Source: Maylandia zebra (taxonomy: Eukaryota; Chordata; Actinopteri; Cichliformes; Cichlidae). Taken from it: 64,000 bases of DNA. Both the position numbers and the translations under genes were made by a program. Below are positions 62,201 through 64,000 of the stretch, one piece after another. The notes under the pieces were generated by a model that was given only the letters and a program-made list of their open reading frames with translations, had not been told where the DNA came from and ran no database searches. Every line of letters starts with the position of its first letter. The stretch's first letter is position 1. The stretch covers positions 1,645,533-1,709,532 of the forward strand of contig NC_135174.1 of assembly GCF_041146795.1 (NCBI RefSeq), read 5' to 3'.

Positions 62201-62428
62201 ATGAAGCGGTCTTTCTTACTTGCTCTCCATCTCTGCTCTTCCTCTTGCAAATGCTCGTCTTGATCAAGGAGAGCAAACATAGGAGCGAAGCTGTTCTTCA
62301 CTGCATCCTCACTGCAGAGCATTAGCTTGTGTAATTGTGCACTTGCACAACTCTGACAGCGTTTCCTTGTTTGTTTCAGACTTTCATTTTCACTGATGGT
62401 GATGACAAGGAGCTGCAAATGAGGACTG
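57276..62428 (+). CDS. rfng: Fringe-family beta-1,3-GlcNAc-transferase, 5' two coding exons
   Basis: Fringe enzymes act in the Golgi and add GlcNAc to O-fucose on Notch EGF repeats, tuning ligand choice. Coding exons in the window are 57276-57743 and 62380-62428; the acceptor before the first ends at 57182. The protein is type II: a short tail, then a signal anchor (KFCFLFSLAFCGLLLLLIPA), a Pro/Lys/Arg-rich stem, and the start of the catalytic domain (LKDIFVAVKTTRKYHKSRLE, then TWVSQAKEQ). Exon 2 reads TFIFTDGDDKELQMRT and splits a Gly codon at GTAAGA, as in other fringe genes. The DDD metal-binding motif and the rest lie beyond the right edge. I chose the ATG at 57276 because it places the anchor next to the N-terminus; an in-frame ATG at 57249 would add nine residues. 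A short upstream ORF precedes it (about 57200). The radical fringe assignment is uncertain; RLELL..TWVS also resembles manic fringe. Confidence 0.85.
57936..57958. repeat. (GAT)n microsatellite
   Basis: About seven GAT/ATG trinucleotides in fringe intron 1; it explains the poly-Asp and poly-Met open frames there. Confidence 0.9.
58890..59296. repeat. Complex GT-rich satellite, about 400 bp
   Basis: GT runs interrupted by recurring short motifs (ctgtgtgtgc, gcgtgagcgtgtgtg, gagtgtgtg). The interruptions recur in blocks, which suggests a higher-order unit rather than a simple decayed (GT)n. The long Cys/Val-rich and His/Thr-rich open frames on the two strands are artefacts of it. Confidence 0.9.
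59773..61115 (+). mobile_element. Tc1/mariner-like element with 21-bp perfect TIRs
   Basis: The left end CAGTTTTTTCTGATTGCTTA plus one A is the exact reverse complement of the right end, and both ends abut TA dinucleotides (59771-59772 and 61116-61117). The total is 1343 bp. Inside, an ATG at 60138 starts an Arg/Gly-rich frame (SRGGRGRGRGG) that stops after about 23 codons. A helix-turn-helix relic follows (ATIVDHVINRGMTLRVAGQR, QPNSSRYTVASTIRTS), as in IS630/Tc1-type transposases of fish. No DDE catalytic domain is seen, so it is non-autonomous. It lies in fringe intron 1. Confidence 0.8.
60138..60504 (+). pseudogene. Broken transposase N-terminus in the mariner-like element
   Basis: The region has an Arg/Gly/Glu-rich purine tract (60150-60365) then an HTH-like segment ending at a stop at about 60504. 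Stops interrupt the frame within the purine tract (first near 60207). The HTH part resembles N-termini of IS630-like transposases in fish genomes. Nothing of the catalytic core follows. Confidence 0.6.
61596..61662 (-). mobile_element. LINE (RTE/Rex3-like) 3'-end fragment, antisense
   Basis: The string 'catccatcttcatccgcttt' followed by 'aggtcgcgggggcagcagcc' is the usual antisense 3' terminus of fish RTE-type LINEs. It is a short relic in fringe intron 1. Confidence 0.5.
61913..61955. repeat. Perfect inverted repeat, 18-nt arms, 7-nt loop
   Basis: Arm 1 (CCCAGCACACGCTGGAGA, 61913-61930) and arm 2 (61938-61955) are exact complements around the loop tatcgtc. It lies in fringe intron 1, 425 nt before exon 2. 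The right flank ('gctggaagaggtggttgggt') looks like LINE 3' sequence, so part of the hairpin may come from a repeat. Confidence 0.8.
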
Positions 62429-62839
62429 GTAAGAGGAACCAGTTTTACAGGGAAAAAGGATGACAACCAAAATGTCCCTCAGACTGCTGCAGCAGTGTGA
62501 TCACATGTTGTACTGACACAGTGGAGACTGTGCACTGCTGTTTGTGCAGTACTGACCTTTCTCACAGCGTGTGTACACTCATCCTGATAATGAGAATGCA
62601 ATATTTGAAACTGTTGATGTTCAGCAGTATTTTTTGATACCATTTGGACAAACAAAAGCTGTTGTTACAACGTTAAAAATTAGACCTTTAAAAAGACTGA
62701 AGTAGGCTGAAAAATGATGACTGAGTCCACAGTGCTGTGAGTGAAACCTGACTTCTGGGTGTCCCAAAGCAAAGAAGCCCAGCTCCTGCCAGCGTGTCAG
62801 CACTGTGGACAGTTAGCTTTGAAATATTTAGAACTGAGA

Positions 62840-63740
62840 TGCACGATGATGGTGCTGTCAGACAAATTGCATCACATAAAGACAGTTATAGATCAATCAC
62901 TTCCTGTTACAACACAGTTATGTTTGTGCTTATCTGCTACATTAACACAGCTAACAGATCATCTGCAGAGGAATGGCTTATTTGAAGAGTTTCAGTCAGG
63001 TTCCAGAGCTCATCACAGCACAGAAACTGAGCATAATATTTTATTACAGCCCTTAGAGTACACTGTTGTAGGTATTTGATTTGAATAATTAGTGGTTTGT
63101 ATCATATCTATCTAATAGACTCCAGTTTGTGCATGTAAATGGAGAGTCCTCTTCACACACTGAGGTTAATTATGGAGTTCCACAGGGTTCAGTGCTAGGA
63201 CCAATTCTGTTTACATTATACATGCTTCCCTTAGGCAGCATCATTAGAAGACATAGCATACATTTTCACTGCTATGCAGATGACACCCAGCTCTATCTGT
63301 CCATGAAGCCAGATAACACGCACCAATGAGTTAAACTGCAGGAATGTCTTAAAGACATAAAGACCTGGATGGCCGCTAACTTTCTGCTTCTTAATTCAGA
63401 TCAAACTGAGGTTATTGTACTCGGCCCTGAAAAGCTTAGAAATATGGTATCTAAGCAGATTCTTACTCTGGATGGCATTACCTTGGCCTCCAGTAACGCT
63501 GTGAGGAACCTTGGAGTCATTTTGACCAGGACATGTCCTTCAACGCACATATTAAAAAAATATGTAAGACTGCTTTCTTCCATTTGTGCAACATCTCTAA
63601 AGTTAGAAATATCCTGTCTCAGAGTGACACTGAAAAACTAGTTCATGCATTTATTACTTCCAGGCTGGACGACTGTAATTCATTATTATCAGGAAGTCCT
63701 AAAAACTCCCTGAAAAGCCTTCAGCTAATCCAAAATGAGA
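62840..63740 (+). mobile_element. L2-like LINE reverse transcriptase, broken
   Basis: Separate frames carry QLTDHLQRNGLFEEFQSGSR, then [20 protein letters not shown], the active site [11 protein letters not shown], then MAANFLLLNSDQTEVIVLGP and VRNLGVIL, ending in SRLDDCN. Between about 63060 and 63120 a stretch of RT fingers and palm is missing, and frameshifts and stops follow. The catalytic YADD is intact but the ORF is not. It lies in fringe intron 2. Confidence 0.8.
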
Positions 63741-63744
63741 GAGA

Positions 63745-64000
63745 GTCGAACAAAACCAAAGGTGGAGGAGTGTGTTTCATGATAAACAGAAAGTGCTGTG
63801 ATGCCAGGAGCATTTCTACTCTCTCCAGCGGCTGCTCGCCACATCTGGAGTTCCTGAGCATTAAGTGCCGCCCTTTCTATCTGCCCTGTGAGTTCACCTC
63901 AGTCATCGCCACGGCGGTCTACATCCCACCCCAAGCGGACACAGGTATGGCTTTGTCCGAATTACATGATGTGCTGAGCTCGCTTCAAAACAAGGACCCG
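63745..64000 (+). mobile_element. LINE endonuclease-domain fragment running off the right edge
   Basis: From about 63756 the frame is open to the end of the window and reads KGGGVCFMINRKCCDARSIS and on to TSVIATAVYIPPQADTGMAL and SELHDVLSSLQ. This is the APE-type endonuclease region (the 'VYIPP' block) of a fish jockey/L2-type LINE. It has no start codon nearby and abuts the broken L2-like RT, so it is a separate insertion. Confidence 0.7.

Overview
The window is from a vertebrate nuclear genome and reads as a teleost fish, most likely a percomorph and possibly a cichlid. The evidence is multi-exon genes with GT-AG introns, long (GT)n tracts, abundant hAT, Tc1/mariner, L2-like and R2/R4-like elements, tRNA-derived SINEs resembling the cichlid AFC type, and a fish-specific FISNA-NACHT-LRR-B30.2 immune receptor. 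No prokaryotic features (operons, CRISPR) are present. I had no search tools, so names rest on reading the translations.

Layout. (1) 1-5304, minus strand: first coding exon of cavin1 (caveolar coat protein) at 4774-5304; its intron 1 fills the left edge and the rest of the gene lies outside. (2) 5305-12000: a repeat-rich intergenic stretch with LTR, SINE and LINE remnants, and the 3' end of an LTR retrotransposon with a Pro/Ala-rich tandem-repeat coding segment and a 696-bp LTR. (3) 12000-40770, plus strand: a complete atp6v0a1 gene (a1 subunit of the V-ATPase Vo sector). I traced 21 phase-compatible coding exons (2523 nt, 840 residues plus stop), including an 18-nt microexon. Introns hold hAT-type MITEs, one nested inside another, and an antisense LINE that has lost its RT catalytic core. 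(4) 42404-53000, plus strand: an NLR gene of 11 coding exons (1200 residues) with FISNA, NACHT, four LRR exons and a C-terminal PRY-SPRY domain, with a perfect 28-bp palindrome upstream. (5) 54100-64000, plus strand: the 5' part of a Fringe glycosyltransferase gene (probably rfng): a candidate noncoding first exon, coding exon 1 and a 49-nt coding exon 2. The gene continues past the right edge, and its intron 1 contains a mariner-like element with 21-bp perfect inverted termini.

cavin1 and atp6v0a1 are also neighbours in mammals (CAVIN1-ATP6V0A1 on human 17q21), so their head-to-head pair here looks like conserved synteny. The NLR lies between this conserved block and the fringe gene. The genes are functionally unrelated: caveola assembly, organelle acidification, innate immune sensing, and Notch glycosylation. 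I found no convincing unknown multi-gene system. The most interesting items are the a1 microexon, the intact NLR with its upstream palindrome, and several well-delimited transposons.
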